Below are positions 1 through 11,324 of a DNA stretch of 64,000 nucleotides, piece after piece. Below the pieces are notes generated by a model. The model did not search any database and had not been told where the DNA came from. It saw nothing but the letters and a program-made list of their open reading frames with translations. The position numbers and the translations under genes were made by a program. Each line of letters begins with the position of its first letter. Position 1 is the stretch's first letter. The DNA lies in the NCBI GenBank assembly GCA_023052935.1, contig CM041298.1, positions 50,915,313 through 50,979,312 on the forward strand, in the 5' to 3' direction. The DNA is from Piezodorus guildinii (taxonomy: Eukaryota > Arthropoda > Insecta > Hemiptera > Pentatomidae).

Positions 1-604
1 TAACCAGTTTATCTGTCATCCCATTTAAGCAGGTACCTAATTTTTATTTACAACACCAAAAGTAAGAAACTTTGCTTCAAGTGGGCAATCCTTGGTGTGA
101 TTTATTGCCCCATCTTCCTTTGTTAGGTACCGGAGCCGGTTTCGGGATATTTTCTTTGTGTTTCTTGGGTATTTCAATACATAATTAGATGGCCAGCAAA
201 TGATAATTATGGCTGACATTGCTTACTGATGCCCCTGATGATGACTACTTTTAGAAGTGAAAACTTCTTTGGGCGCGTTATGCGATTGTTGGCAGGAGAA
301 AAAGCTTTGATTTCGCAACCATCGTAACGTCACTGACATGCTCCAGACTGGCGCATGCGTTCTGTGTATACCTGTCTATTAGATATAGGATGACGAAATG
401 AATGTTCGTGAACGTAATTGATACCGGTGTAATTTCGGTACAAAAATATCGATATTTGTAAATATTATTAAAACATTTCTTTGCATGAAAACATTCAAAC
501 ATACGAAGCAAAATCATTTTAATCTTACTGTCAATATTTAAATCGTAGTAAAGCGGAATTGAAAAGAATATCTTGATCATATTAGCATAGAAATATGAAA
601 TTTG
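1..604. other. unassigned AT-rich sequence
   Basis: No gene, splice-flanked exon or recognised repeat could be supported here. Two short open frames on the - strand (37-219 and 278-580) have no recognisable domain and no initiation or splice context, so they are not called as genes. Confidence 0.4.
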
Positions 605-925
605 AAAATTAATTTCATTTTTGGGATCACATTCGGACTTCCTACATAAAATTGTTTGACAAACTTCAAGGACATACTAACAAACTCATACAAAACATGG
701 CCACGACAGACATGCCAGGGAATATTCAAAGAAGGCTGAAAAGAAGCTGGCTAAGAGATCTCCTTAAGTAAACTCTTTTAAAATTCAAGTTAGGAGTAGA
801 TCCCAATAGGTATCGACCTCCCTCAAGGGCCTGACATGCCCTTTATATCAATTGTTATCAAATCCGCTTATTGTCACGGGCTGAGCGACAGGTGTGGATG
901 TAAAAATAAATGATCAAAAAAAAAA
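605..925 (+). mobile_element. 3' end of a Jockey-like non-LTR retrotransposon
   Basis: Translation of the + strand gives a degraded but recognisable C-terminal tail of a Jockey-type ORF2: a stretch reading HTNKLIQNMATTDMPGNIQ followed by RRLKRSWLRDLL. The same residues ([15 protein letters not shown]) recur in the - strand element at 54.24-54.84 kb, so both belong to one family. The frame contains stops. An A-rich tail (902-925) follows the coding relic, as expected of a retrotransposed 3' end. It is 5'-truncated and cannot be active. Confidence 0.6.
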
Positions 926-1925
926 TTTCATTTTAATAACATAGATTTCAATTAAGCACAATGTACATTCCATTATTAATTAAAACATGTGTTTTTTTGC
1001 TTGGGAGAAAAGCTAAGGTTATCTCTGTGAAACTACTAAAAAGTTTATAGATTGGGGATTGAAGGCATGTTAGACTATATCCATATCTTTATGAGAAAAT
1101 CGAGAAAAGGTTCAAAATGCTTGATATCAATTAGCTATATGCAAAAAAATTGCTGTAACATCTCGGGCGTATGATCGTCTGAAATATAAAATTTCAGCTT
1201 CGTACTACTTCTCATTTTTACTTTCACTTACATATATATGGAATATATAGTAAGTGAAAATGGTCTGTGTACTTGTATGTGTGGTAGGTCCAGCGCGAAA
1301 ACGAAAAGTCTTATGTAACTCAAATTTCTTATTTAAGACAACAATACGCCCGAAATGTTACAGCAACTTTTTCATCAAAATCAGCTTACCAGAAGAGCCA
1401 CTTTATACCATGCATTTTGTACCTTTTTCTCAAAAACGGCTATAACTATTTTGTTTAAATTCGCTATGTCGATGTAAAATTAAAAGGGCATTAATATTAT
1501 GTTGGTTTCATTCTGATTGAGATAGTTTGACGGTGCTTAAATGCAGATATATCAAAATTTCTTCCAGTAACGTACTTTTATGAAATTGACCATATCATCT
1601 GAATAGCATTGCTAAAAAAACAGGATAATATATAAAATGAACGAATTCGATATCCAACTAAGGGAGATAACAAAAAAAAAATGTTAAATGCATTTTTTTT
1701 GTTTTTGAACTTATGAATAGTAATATACACTTATAATATACCGTTAGAATGCTAAAGATTTTTAAAAAAAATATTATCTTATATATACTATTGTAAAAGT
1801 TAATGGAGAGTGATGAAAAACCGATAAAACAAACTGTTTGTCGTGGATAATAATGTGATAGATTATTTAATAAAAAAACATGTTTCTTTTGAAATCCAAT
1901 GTAAATAATTCTTTAACAATTTATT

Positions 1926-2341
1926 CGTTAAATATTAGGCCTTTTTTGAATAAATAGATCCCTTTTTCAATTGATGATGAAAAATAATATGATATTTTTG
2001 AATACAGGTTTTTTTTTAAAAATGATATTTTAAAAAAAATTATGACGACGCTGCTGAAAAGCGGTGAAATGAAAAGATAATTAAGATGGATATGCATGGT
2101 AGGTGACATAATTATTAAAAATAATTTATTATGTGTTGTAATTGAATTGTTGAAAATGTATAAATGCAATGAAACTTTAATTTATTACAGAAGCTTGATA
2201 ATGGTCCTAGAGGCTGAAACGTCGCGATGACTGGATTAAATAAATTGTTTTAAAAAAATATATCCAAGAATTTCTTTTGTAAAAAGGCCTAATATTTAAC
2301 GAACAAATATTCAAACAAAAGAACAATTACGACAATGATGA
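1926..2341 (+). mobile_element. hammerhead-bearing insertion with inverted-repeat arms
   Basis: The insert is flanked by a 14-bp direct repeat, TTTAACAATTTATT, at 1912-1925 and 2343-2356, which looks like a target-site duplication in the family A copy it interrupts. An inverted repeat of about 27 bp (core CGTTAAATATTAGGCCTTTT) is present at about 1920-1947 and 2280-2309. A hammerhead-like motif lies at 2194-2223. No protein is encoded. A non-autonomous Penelope-like derivative is the best guess; an ordinary MITE is the alternative. Confidence 0.55.
2194..2223 (+). ncRNA. hammerhead-like motif 1 (degraded)
   Basis: The sequence reads TTGATAAT, then GGTCCTAGAGGCT, which can form a short stem II, then GAAACGTC. 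It matches the CTGATGA/GAAA core with two core substitutions, so it is probably inactive. There is no room for a normal stem III between GAAA and the GTC cleavage triplet, as in the minimal variants known from Penelope-like elements. Confidence 0.4.
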
Positions 2342-4021
2342 GTTTAACAATTTATTTTCGTTTTTAAATTTGTTTAAAAATTCTTAAATTGATAAATAAC
2401 GGAGGTAAGTGAAAATCGTGTGTTGCACGCACCAGATTTTCATGAATGAGTTACCACACACCAGTGTGTCAAGTACACTCAGGCCTTTTCGCGAGTCTGT
2501 TATTTGGATTCACGGGACCCTAAAACGTGCATTTCCTTTGAAAACTTGGATTCGAAGATTTTCGATATTGAAATAAAACTTGAAGAAAAATTAGAATTCC
2601 TAAATATTAATATAATTTGGTTTATGTTATTCTGTATGCCAGGATATGAATGAGAATTGTTTGAAAATCACCAAATTTACTAATACTTATATTTCAAAAC
2701 AATACATAAATAAAAATAGTATTATTAAAAACTTTCACATTAATGCTACGTATGAAATATATAGTAAGAGAAAGTATTGCTATCCTGAAAATTTTCGAAT
2801 TCGAGTTTTCACCAGAAATACACGTTTTAGGCTACCCTGAGTTGAAATAACCAAGTAAGCAAAAGGGTCTCTGTGTGTGATCAGTCTAGCTCAGAATCGA
2901 AAGAAAAAAAAAATCTGGTGCGGGCAACATACGACTTTCACTTACCTCCATTTTTAAAATCAATGAAAGAATTTTCAAATACAGTTAGAGATAAAAATAC
3001 GTGAAATTATTAAGGAATTAATCAAATTGAATTTATATAGAAACATGTGTTTTATTAAAAAATCAATTATATTATTATCTTAGATAATCAGTAAGTTTTA
3101 TCTTCTTTTCATCACTCTCCAATAACTTTTAAAAGCTTGTGTATGAGATGATAATTTTTCTAAAATCTTTAGCTTTCCAACGGTATATCATACATGTATA
3201 TTACTGCTCTTATGTTCAAAAACGAAAAATTGCATTAAAAAAATATTTTTTCTTTAGTTGGGTATCGAATTTATTCAATTTATATATTTACCAGTTTTTC
3301 ATCAGCGTTAACAAGATAATCTAGTTATTATTATTGAATCTACAAAATTAAAGGTACTTTAGGGGAAGAAAATTTAAAATATCGGCATTTTACATCGATA
3401 TAGCGAGTTTAATCAAAATCGTCGGAACCGTTTTTGAGAAAATCGAAAAAAGGTGCAAAATGCATGGTATAAAGTGCCTCTTCTGGTAGGCTCATTTTGA
3501 TGTAAAAAGTTTTGTCACGTCTCGGGCGTATTGTTGTCTTAAATATGAAATTTCAGTTTCATAGGACTTACCGTTTCCGCCCGGGAGTTACCACACACAC
3601 AGACCTTTTTGCGGGACTTGGTTATTTGGACTCAGGGGACCCTAAAACGTGTATTTCCGTTGAAAACTGGAATTCGAAAATTTTCACGATCGCAATACTT
3701 CCCCTTACTATATATAGTAAGTGAAAGTAAAAATGTAAAGCATTTCTTTACCATATTTTGTTTGTATTTGATATATACAATATTAACAGAGTTTGAGCGA
3801 TTTTCCCAACTATCACCTGTATTCTCGTCTATTCAGCTGGGATACTGCATTAAAATGGCTAAAGAACTATAATTATTAGCCAGAAAAATATGTTATAACC
3901 GTTTTATATTAAATTAATTCAGGAAATAATAAAAAATAAGTGGTAACAAATAAAATATGTTGAGCGGTAAAATTAATTAAAATGGGACGATTCAAAAATA
4001 ATTTCTCTATATGTTGTTGCT

Positions 4022-4300
4022 TGTTTATTTATTTAATGCTACTGTGGCTAATCGGACGATGCTACAGTGGGAGTCCTAAATTTTGTCTGTTCAGTTTTAA
4101 TTAGGATAGAGATCTTTAACGAGAACCTGATATCGCACAGGCTTGGGACAACCTTTTTACGTCACTTCCGAAGTATGGCATAACTAAGGGTTTTTTACTC
4201 CCATTAAAAAATCCTAGAACCACCTGCAGGTTTTAACCCGTGGTCTTTGGCATAGAACGCTGTTATGCTAGCCGCCCAGCTACAAGTGATCCCTTTAAAG
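4022..4300 (-). mobile_element. SINE family 1, copy a
   Basis: Read on the - strand, a tRNA-like head with a degenerate A box (GCTAGCATAACAGC) and a B box (GGGTTAAAACC) leads into a body shared with copies at 4.96, 38.4 and 43.4 kb (sensed by CTCCCACTGTAGCATCGTCC). The tail is rich in TAAATAAA. These are the marks of a Pol III-transcribed tRNA-derived SINE. It encodes no protein. Confidence 0.8.
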
Positions 4301-4336
4301 TTTTATTTAATAGTTCTATAATTGCTTTTTACAGCC

Positions 4337-4450
4337 GTTGTAAGTGAAAATCGTGTCTTGATCGAACATTTTTTTTTTATCTATGTTAATAACATGAAAT
4401 GGTTAATTTTTTCGAATTTACAAAATTAAAGGTACTTTAGAGAAAGAATG
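4337..4450 (+). repeat. family A fragment
   Basis: A short piece begins GTAAGTGAAAATCGTG and continues into the internal family A segment AAATTAAAGGTACTTTAGAG. The parts between are deleted. It directly precedes hammerhead-like motif 2. Confidence 0.6.
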
Positions 4451-4478
4451 ATATAATGTGTTTAATCAAAATTTTACA

Positions 4479-4513
4479 GACGTTTCGGTTGAAACATGTG
4501 AGCCATCATCAGA
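4479..4513 (-). ncRNA. hammerhead-like motif 2
   Basis: On the - strand the sequence is CTGATGATGG, a 13-nt loop region, then CCGAAACGTC. The CTGATGA and GAAA core boxes are intact and the GTC triplet follows directly. Stem II is weak (about two G-C pairs). No normal stem III can form. Confidence 0.45.
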
Positions 4514-4961
4514 GGATGTTTGAGTCGAAACTTCAGTAGAATTAAAATATTTTTTTTAATATTATAAAATAACTGGCTGTAAGCTGCGGCTTTGCTCGCA
4601 AGTATTTAATTTTTGTTAGTTTATATACTATTATGGTTAGATTAACTATAACACTTAAAACTGCGTTATCTGTCAATCAGTTAAGATTTCATATTTTTTG
4701 ATGTGTAACAAATATATTAATATTTTAATGACAGGTCTTAATTTTACTCAATCACAGTGACAATAGCATATCAGTAGCAGATGGCTAACCTATAATTACT
4801 CAATCCGTCAAAGTTTTTATTTAAAGATAATCATTGTGTGTCATTATAATTTCTTTGCAATATAAATGCATATTTTAACCAATCGCAGATGAACCCTTCC
4901 ATCTGAATAACCCGCATTTCAGAAATTAGTTCTATCATGTTCTTATAATGTTTCGTCCTTA

Positions 4962-5258
4962 GCGGAGTCACTCATAGCGTAGTTGCTAGCATAACAGCTT
5001 TCTATGCCTAAGGTCGCGGGTTCAAACCTGCGGATGGCCCTAGCATTTTTTAATGGGAGTAAGAAATCCTTAGTTATGCCGTCCTTCGGAGGGAACGTTT
5101 AAAGGTGGTTCTCGAGCCTGTGCGATGTCAGGTACTCGTTAAAGGATCCCTATCCTAATAAAACCTGGATAGGCCAAATTTAGGACTCCCACTGTAGCAT
5201 CGTCCGATTAGCCATAGTAGCTTAAAGTGACGTTAAACGAATAAACAAACAACAAATG
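4962..5258 (+). mobile_element. SINE family 1, copy b (most complete)
   Basis: The head has an A box (GTTGCTAGCATAACAGC) and a clear B box (GCGGGTTCAAACCTGC). The body continues through CCTTAGTTATGCCGTCC, TGCGATGTCAGGTACTCG and CTCCCACTGTAGCATCGTCC. The 3' end is AAAGTGACGTTAAACGAATA followed by an AAC/AAAC-type tail. The GACGTTAAAC tail resembles that of some widespread invertebrate SINEs. Copy a is the inverted counterpart about 660 bp upstream. Confidence 0.85.
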
Positions 5259-6124
5259 TTTCGACTTATAGCCTAATGAAATGTGTATTTTTTTAAACAA
5301 TAACGATTGAATATATTTCTATAGGAACCTGCATTCAAAACATTGGTTTGAAACGCAGTATGCTTAAATATATTTGTTATTAATACTTTAGTATCTTAAG
5401 TAATATATGTCTGATTAATACAATTTTGCTTTTATGCGGTTAGAAATTCGATTATCGTTCAAACGAGTGCTTATAATTTTTTAGGAGATGTATAGTTTTT
5501 GAGTTCTTCGAAAACCAATTTTGTTTTACGTTTCAGAAAAATATTTGTTTCGATCACTTAAAGGAGACATTTTTCCAAACCCAGCCTTATAATACAGACG
5601 GTTATGCGAAGCTCCAGGAAAAAAATCGACTTCACAACCATAGTAATTTTTGAGATAATGAAATGACCAGAAAATTTATTGAAATTGTACTTTCTTTTAT
5701 AAATATAGATTAACAACAGAATATTATTATAATAGATTTTTTTATTATTTTTCCTTTAAAAAATTAAACTTCACAAATTCCAAGATTTATCTAATGTTTA
5801 CCGATAAACGGATGTTGTGTACCCAACACTAGCTTTTTCATTACCTGATCAAGCAGGTAACGGTACTTTAAAATTTATGATCACAGGGTGCATAATCTCC
5901 AAGTTGCAGGTATCTTCTAAACCCTCTCTATTCCAAAATACGTGAATTTTGTTAAAAGGTTAAGACCTTGTACCGGTCTTCCAGGTATATTGGTTCCAGA
6001 TTAAGAGAGTATATTGGTACAGAATTTTTTCTTCCAAGAGACAGAAATATTTTCTTGAATGTTTCGATAATATATGAAACTAAAGTATTATTAATTGTAT
6101 TTTACCAGAAATATTGGTTTAAGA

Positions 6125-6470
6125 AATATCTTGAAAATCTGGTGTGAACGACTCAGGACTTTCACTTACCTATGTTACCTAGAATCATTTTAAAAACTTT
6201 GAAACAAAATTAGAGTTTATAAAAGTTTAAAGAATTACATTAATTTTCGATGGTAACAGTTATTTTAGATTAAATAATTTAACAATAGAAGTTATTGTCT
6301 ACAACAATCATTCGTCTTCCATCACTCTCAATTACCATATACAACTTTTTATATAAGATAACAGTTTTACTTTCACTTACTTATATATGAGTATATAGTA
6401 AGGGAAAGTATTGTGATAGTGAACATTTTCGAACACCAGTTTCAAACGGAAATATGTAATTTTTATGAAT
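6125..6470 (+). repeat. family A copy, diverged and internally deleted
   Basis: It begins at AAATCTGGTGTGAACGAC and the ACTTTCACTTACC end box, keeps the ATCACTCTCAATTACC region, then jumps to a terminal hairpin (ACTTTCACTTAC / GTAAGGGAAAGT) followed by an inverted 3'-end piece. Hammerhead-like motif 3 lies about 50 bp downstream. Confidence 0.7.
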
Positions 6471-6520
6471 AAAATTGAAGGCTGATTTATATCTTCACCA
6501 CTCTTTTATTAAAAAATTAA

Positions 6521-6558
6521 TGCACGACGTTTCGGCTAAAATGCCATAATCAGGTGCA
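6521..6558 (-). ncRNA. hammerhead-like motif 3
   Basis: On the - strand, TGCAC precedes CTGATTAT, then GGCATTTTAGCC (a good 3-bp stem II), GAAACGTC, and GTGCA. The outer TGCAC/GTGCA pair gives a 5-bp stem I, so this copy has the best overall fold of the five. One core base differs (CTGATTA for CTGATGA). Stem III is absent. Confidence 0.5.
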
Positions 6559-6559
6559 A

Positions 6560-7235
6560 AGGAATAAATTTATCTGTAAGTACAAAATATTGTCAACAAT
6601 GAAAAATAATCAGTTTTATCTTGAAATTATATAACGATACAAAGGTATAATAATAAAAAAAAAAAATTATACTTTAGGAATATTATATTCGAAAGTTATC
6701 TTATGTGTTATATTTGCTTTTCATTTTCTAAATGTGAATAAAGTTTAAAATCATATCAATTCGGTATACATTATTTCAACGTTTCACAATTATATATTAT
6801 AGTTGTCCATAAATATTTTTTCACTGAAATCTCTTTAAGTCGTCTATAGCCAGTGATTTCAACGGTGGTCTAATAAGAATAAAAGATGAGGGAGGAGGTA
6901 CGAGAAAGACAGAAACTAAACTATCAAATGGTTTGCACCTCTTTTATGATCGAAAAAGTCCGATTTTAATATTAAAATATTCAATTTTTGTTATGAAGAG
7001 GAAATTGGCAAAAGAGAGTTTTAAATATATTGCAGACAATTTTTTGTATCCAATGAACTTTTCATATTATAAAACGATCCAACGGTCCCAATTCCGATAT
7101 CAAAGAAATATTGCCGACGCATTCATTGATAATGATAAGGAAGAGTTGAGCGGCAGTTTTAAGTAGAGTTGAACCTACAACCCAGGAGGCATAGCTTTTT
7201 GACTTACTATGATAGGTTTGGTTTTCTTTTTCAGT
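6560..7235. other. unassigned AT-rich sequence
   Basis: A + strand open frame of 77 codons (6933-7166) has no recognisable domain. No other gene or repeat signal was found. Confidence 0.35.
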
Positions 7236-7626
7236 AATTGAGACGTTGATTTCCAAAAGGTACTATATCCAGTCTGGGGAATTTTACAGGAAGCGCGAAA
7301 TTCTCTCATTACTATATTATTAAACCAGCTAATTGGATTCTTTTCGCATTAAAATCTAGAATTATTTCTTTACTATATTAATAAAACCATATTAAAGTTA
7401 TGAAATGAAATGTTCTGTCATGATTTGGAATGAAAATAAATGTCTAATAAGTATCTTAAGAAATTAATAGCATTTCTAAATCACGTTATTAACGGATATG
7501 AGTGTTCGTTAAGTACAATCAAATTTGAGATTTAGATAAAACTCAATGAGGAGAATATAAAAATGTCAAAAAATCAATTTCGTAAAAAATGTCCTTTAGT
7601 ACCTTTTGGAAATCAACGTCTCAATT
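7236..7626. repeat. perfect 30-bp inverted repeat pair
   Basis: The 30 bases at 7236-7265 (starting AATTGAGACGTTGATTTCC) recur as an exact reverse complement at 7597-7626, bounding 331 bp of AT-rich DNA without a coding region. The identity stops sharply at both edges of each arm. It could be the termini of a young MITE or the remnant of a foldback element. No clear target duplication was found. Confidence 0.65.
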
Positions 7627-7839
7627 ATGGAGTATATAAAACTCAATTTATTGAACATTTTATTATACTTAATAAAAACACTTTTTTTTTTTTTTGTATT
7701 ACGATTGAACTTTGATTAGAATACTATAAATTTTAAGATACTTTCATTCCCTTCACAAGGCAGGTCATCATAGAATTATGACGAATCTTAGAATCCGGAT
7801 AGTTTATTTTATTTATTAAGAAAGATAATAATAATAATA

Positions 7840-8575
7840 GGCCTACAGAACCCGAAGGTTCGATGCCGATATCACCAAATTGCGCCTACACAGACTCGTC
7901 CAACGTTCACCGTTCAAGCCCAAGCCCCCGAGTTCAGCCTTAACGCAATCCTCCCATCGACGCTTACCAGCCGGATCAGCGAATACCGACTTTCTCGGAA
8001 TCCGTTCCTCACCGAGTCCAACAACTTTACTCGCCCATTTAATCCCCCGCGATGATATCAACTGTATTATATTCACAGGGTACAAGCTCCACAATCCCGC
8101 CTCGTGCAACCTTCTAAACTCCCCATTGGCCTCATCTCTCTTCGGACCAAATATTTTACGCAGTACCTTATTATCGAAAACCTTAAGCCGTTCTTTATCC
8201 TTCAAAGTAAGTGGCCACGTTTCACATCCGCAAAGAACCGTCGGAAGAATAATATTTTTATAAACTTTAACCTTTAAGTTTTTAGACAGAACTAAATAAT
8301 GAATTTATTTCTTCTTGGATTTCATTTTTTCTTGTTATCATTGAACCTAAATACTTGAATTTCTCTACGTGTTCAAAAGTATACCCTGATATATCAATAT
8401 CACCAAGATCGCCACCGTCTTATCGCTATATAATTCGATTTATATTTTTTTACCGGTTTTTATTAACACACTTGTATTTAGTAGTATGGTTTCTGTGTCT
8501 TCACCTAGCAGTACCAAATCATCGGCATACCCCAAAACCGGAATCTTATCACCCATATTTAAACCGTTTCTCTAA
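7840..8575 (-). mobile_element. non-LTR retrotransposon, reverse transcriptase C-terminal half
   Basis: The - strand encodes the end of a reverse transcriptase: a YADDLVLLGED motif carrying the catalytic YADD box (near 8540-8500), then FEHVEKFKYLGSMITRKNE, a region homologous to the ILP..GCETWPLTLKD thumb segment, and the tail LRKIFGPKRDEANGEFRRLH. Frameshifts lie near 8280-8400. The element ends in an (ATT)n-type tail at about 7830-7843. It is 5'-truncated. A second copy of the same family lies at 9155-9845 in the opposite orientation. Confidence 0.85.
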
Positions 8576-9154
8576 AAAAAATTTATTTATTAAGAAAGAT
8601 ACTAAAACATTTATTGTAATAATTTTTGTTCTTATTCGCTACATTAACAAAATCTGATATGATACACCACAAAACTTTCTCCCTACTCCAGATCAATTAT
8701 AAAATTTCAATTTGCCATATGGATTCGATTTAGTTTCCGTTTATAATATAAAATTAGAAAGTAGGTTATTCAAAGGCATGTTTTTTTAGTTGATAAGGGT
8801 ATATCACTTATCATAAATGACAATAAAATAATGGTAATACTTACTTAAAAACAAAAAAATATATTCGAATCAAATTAGGAGAAAATGAAAACATGTTTCA
8901 AAAAAATTAACAAAAAGCAGTATGTTATTTGTATGAAAGAATTAACTAGAAATTTCATCAAAATCTGAGACAATGGATGACAAGTTTCGGAAGAAATAGT
9001 TTGAAGACCCTAACACACTCTTGTGTCCAGAAACTTTCTTCGACCTAGGAACAAAGCTTTGTTTCTCTAATAGATTACAGAAATACTTTTTTTTTTTTAT
9101 ATGATAAAGAATTGGTTCCTCAAGAAAAAACACACTAATAGAATAAGTTTATCA

Positions 9155-9845
9155 TAATAGTTATATATGATTAGTAGTAGAAACGGTGACGATTTGGGTG
9201 ATATTGATATATCAGGACATAATTTTGAACACGTTGAGAAATTTAAGTATTTAGGATCAATGATAACAAGAAAAAATGAAATCCAGAAGGAAATAACGTC
9301 CCGGTTAAAGGCGGGAAATGCGTGTTATTATTCAGTTGCTAAATTAATTGGCTCGCGCTTCTGTCTAAAAACTTAAAAAGGCATCTAAAAGTTAGGATTT
9401 ATAAAACTATTATCCTTCCGCCGATCCTTTTCGGATGTGAAACGTGGCCGCTTACCTTGAAGGATGAACAACGGCTTAAAGTTTTCGAAAATAAGGTACT
9501 GCGTAAAATATTTGGCCCAAGATGATGAGGCCACTGGGGAGTTTAGAAGGTTGCACTACGCGGAATTGCAGGGCTTATACTCTATGAATATAATTGAGTT
9601 GATAGGATCGCGGAGAGTCAAATGGGTGAGTAAAGTTGTCGGGCTCGGTGAGGAACAGATTTCGATAAAATTGGTATTCGCTGAACTGATTTCTAGGCGT
9701 CCGAAAGGTAGACCGAAGCGCCGATGGGGGGATTGCGTTAAGGCTGATCTTGGGGGCTTGGGCTTGAACGGTGATCATTGGACGTGTAAGCGGAATTTGA
9801 TGGTATCGGCTTCGGGTTCGGTAAGCCTATTATTATTATCTTAAT
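9155..9845 (+). mobile_element. non-LTR retrotransposon, reverse transcriptase C-terminus
   Basis: The + strand frame (from about 9167) reads GDIDISGHNFEHVEKFKYLG and SMITRKNEIQKEITSRLKAG. After a stop at 9374 it continues through ILPPILFGCETWPLTLKDE and LRKIFG, then, after a small deletion or shift, DDEATGEFRRLHYAEL and GRPKRRWGDCVKADLGGLG. The 3' end is a TATTATTATC microsatellite. It is a 5'-truncated pseudogene of the same family as 7840-8575, without the YADD part. Confidence 0.85.
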
Positions 9846-9849
9846 AGTG

Positions 9850-11045
9850 TGTTTTATTTGATGACCGCACCCTCAATCAAATTTTCCATCATATATTATC
9901 AACATTCAACAAAAACTCAATATTTTTTATAGTTTATTAATATCCATTATTTATCAATGCTATTGGAAAGATGGTTAATTATTTATAGAAGTAACAAAAA
10001 AACAGATTTATTTCCAGGATCCCATTACACAACTTCGGGAATTAAGTCTAGTCTGTCTATTTCAATGAGGATAAGGCTCAAGTAGCTGATACTGAAGGTC
10101 ATTTAATTATTATATTGATATAACTAGTTATATTGATGATGAAGAAAATACATATTCTTGTCTTGTCTTGATTCGTGTAATTGTAAATCGGTCTAAGAAT
10201 ATAACTTTATGATTTAGGATTTTTTTATATTTGCCTGAATATTATGCACGAGAATGACTTGTTATATTTTCATAATTATTGATACTAAAAATCATCTCCC
10301 TATATGAAATATATTTTAAAAGTGTGCATAGTTAAATGAAACTGTTCAAAACATTGTATACAAGCATTTTTGTGATTACAAACATGTGTTTGTGGTTAAG
10401 TTGGTATAAAATTTTAGCCATAGGCATTTGTTTCTTTTAACGCTGGGCATAAACAATAAAGTTTCTTTTTTTTAATAAATATTGATTGAAGAGACAATCA
10501 ATAAACTTTATCAAAACAAAAGACATCATTAACAATGTACTTAAATAAAAAGTATTTATCAACCTAGCTAACGCGATCATCATTACTTTTAAAAAACTTT
10601 CCCAACTTTCATTAAAGAATATAGAAACTAATAATGTATGTATGTATCTATATTTTCATTTAATCATAAAAAAAAATAGAATAAATGGGCTTTGATTACT
10701 TTGTTGTACAAAATAATTAATGTTGATGAAACTTGTAATTTACAATTAGATATAATATTGAGTTTGGGAGGATATTTAAGAAGTATTCTAAAATAAATAA
10801 AAAATCGGGCTCTGTATTAAAAAACGAATTGTAAATATAATGTTCCTTTATTTTTAAGTTATGAAATGTTATAACTAATATTATGTATAATTATTACATT
10901 TTAAAATGAATTTCACCTAGATTATACTTTTTTAAATATTTTATTTCAGCAACGTATCTCAAGGGGTAATGTTTAAATGGTTTCCTCTAATTTATTTAAT
11001 GCGTTATTAGAACATTTTTGCACTTGTAATAATTATAAAAATTTA
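9850..11045. other. AT-rich intergenic sequence
   Basis: No coding, tRNA or recognised repeat signal was found between the retrotransposon 3' end and the CMTR1 promoter. Confidence 0.4.
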
Positions 11046-11324
11046 ATTTTTTGACAAGAATTGACAAGTGGGCGGGGTTAAGGTAGCTGACTCGTCTCCT
11101 ATTGGTTAGGGGAGGGGCATAGCTCTTTGGAGTGGGGGGGTTCTACCTCTCTGGGGTATCGCAGGTTATAAACTAGAGTAGGCAACCTGTCAGCTATTAG
11201 TCTGCTCGGTGTTGTGCGCTTGAGAACTGTAATTTTGTGTCTGTAAGTCTGCCTGTTAGTGTTTATCTGAATCTGAGTCTGTGTTCGACAGGGTTTTCCA
11301 GTCCTTTCGACCAACATTTACACG
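11046..11324 (+). promoter_or_regulatory. CMTR1 promoter and 5' UTR region
   Basis: Base composition changes abruptly from about 20-25% GC to near 50% just before the first coding exon. The stretch holds GTGGGCGGGG (an Sp1-like GC box), CTATTGG (an inverted CCAAT box, about 11099-11105) and GGGGAGGGGC. No TATA box is evident, which fits a housekeeping gene. The transcription start cannot be placed from sequence alone. Confidence 0.5.

Larger units (their letters stand above)
1030..3735. repeat. nested cluster of family A repeats
   Basis: Several family A copies lie head-to-head. A + strand 3' part (about 1030-1215) ends in a terminal hairpin (about 1216-1260). A - strand copy follows (about 1256-1911, continued at 2357-2443). 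Two 3'-end fragments come next (2445-2590 on +, 2755-2880 on -), then a nearly full + strand copy (about 2905-3735). The full copy starts near ACTTTCACTTACCTCC and ends near TATATAGTAAGTGAAAGTAA. The - copy is split by the hammerhead-bearing insertion at 1926-2341. Short ORFs here are by-products of the repeat. Confidence 0.85.

Noticed and set aside
3512..3872. Open frames containing [20 protein letters not shown], repeated at 58.5, 60.8 and 62.6 kb
   Set aside because: They are the same stretch of family A read in one frame. Other copies have stops and frameshifts at no cost, and no start or splice context is shared, so this is repeat DNA and not a conserved gene.
7880..8263. 127-codon + strand ORF
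   Set aside because: It is the antisense shadow of the reverse transcriptase fragment on the - strand, which has the YADD box and conserved tail.
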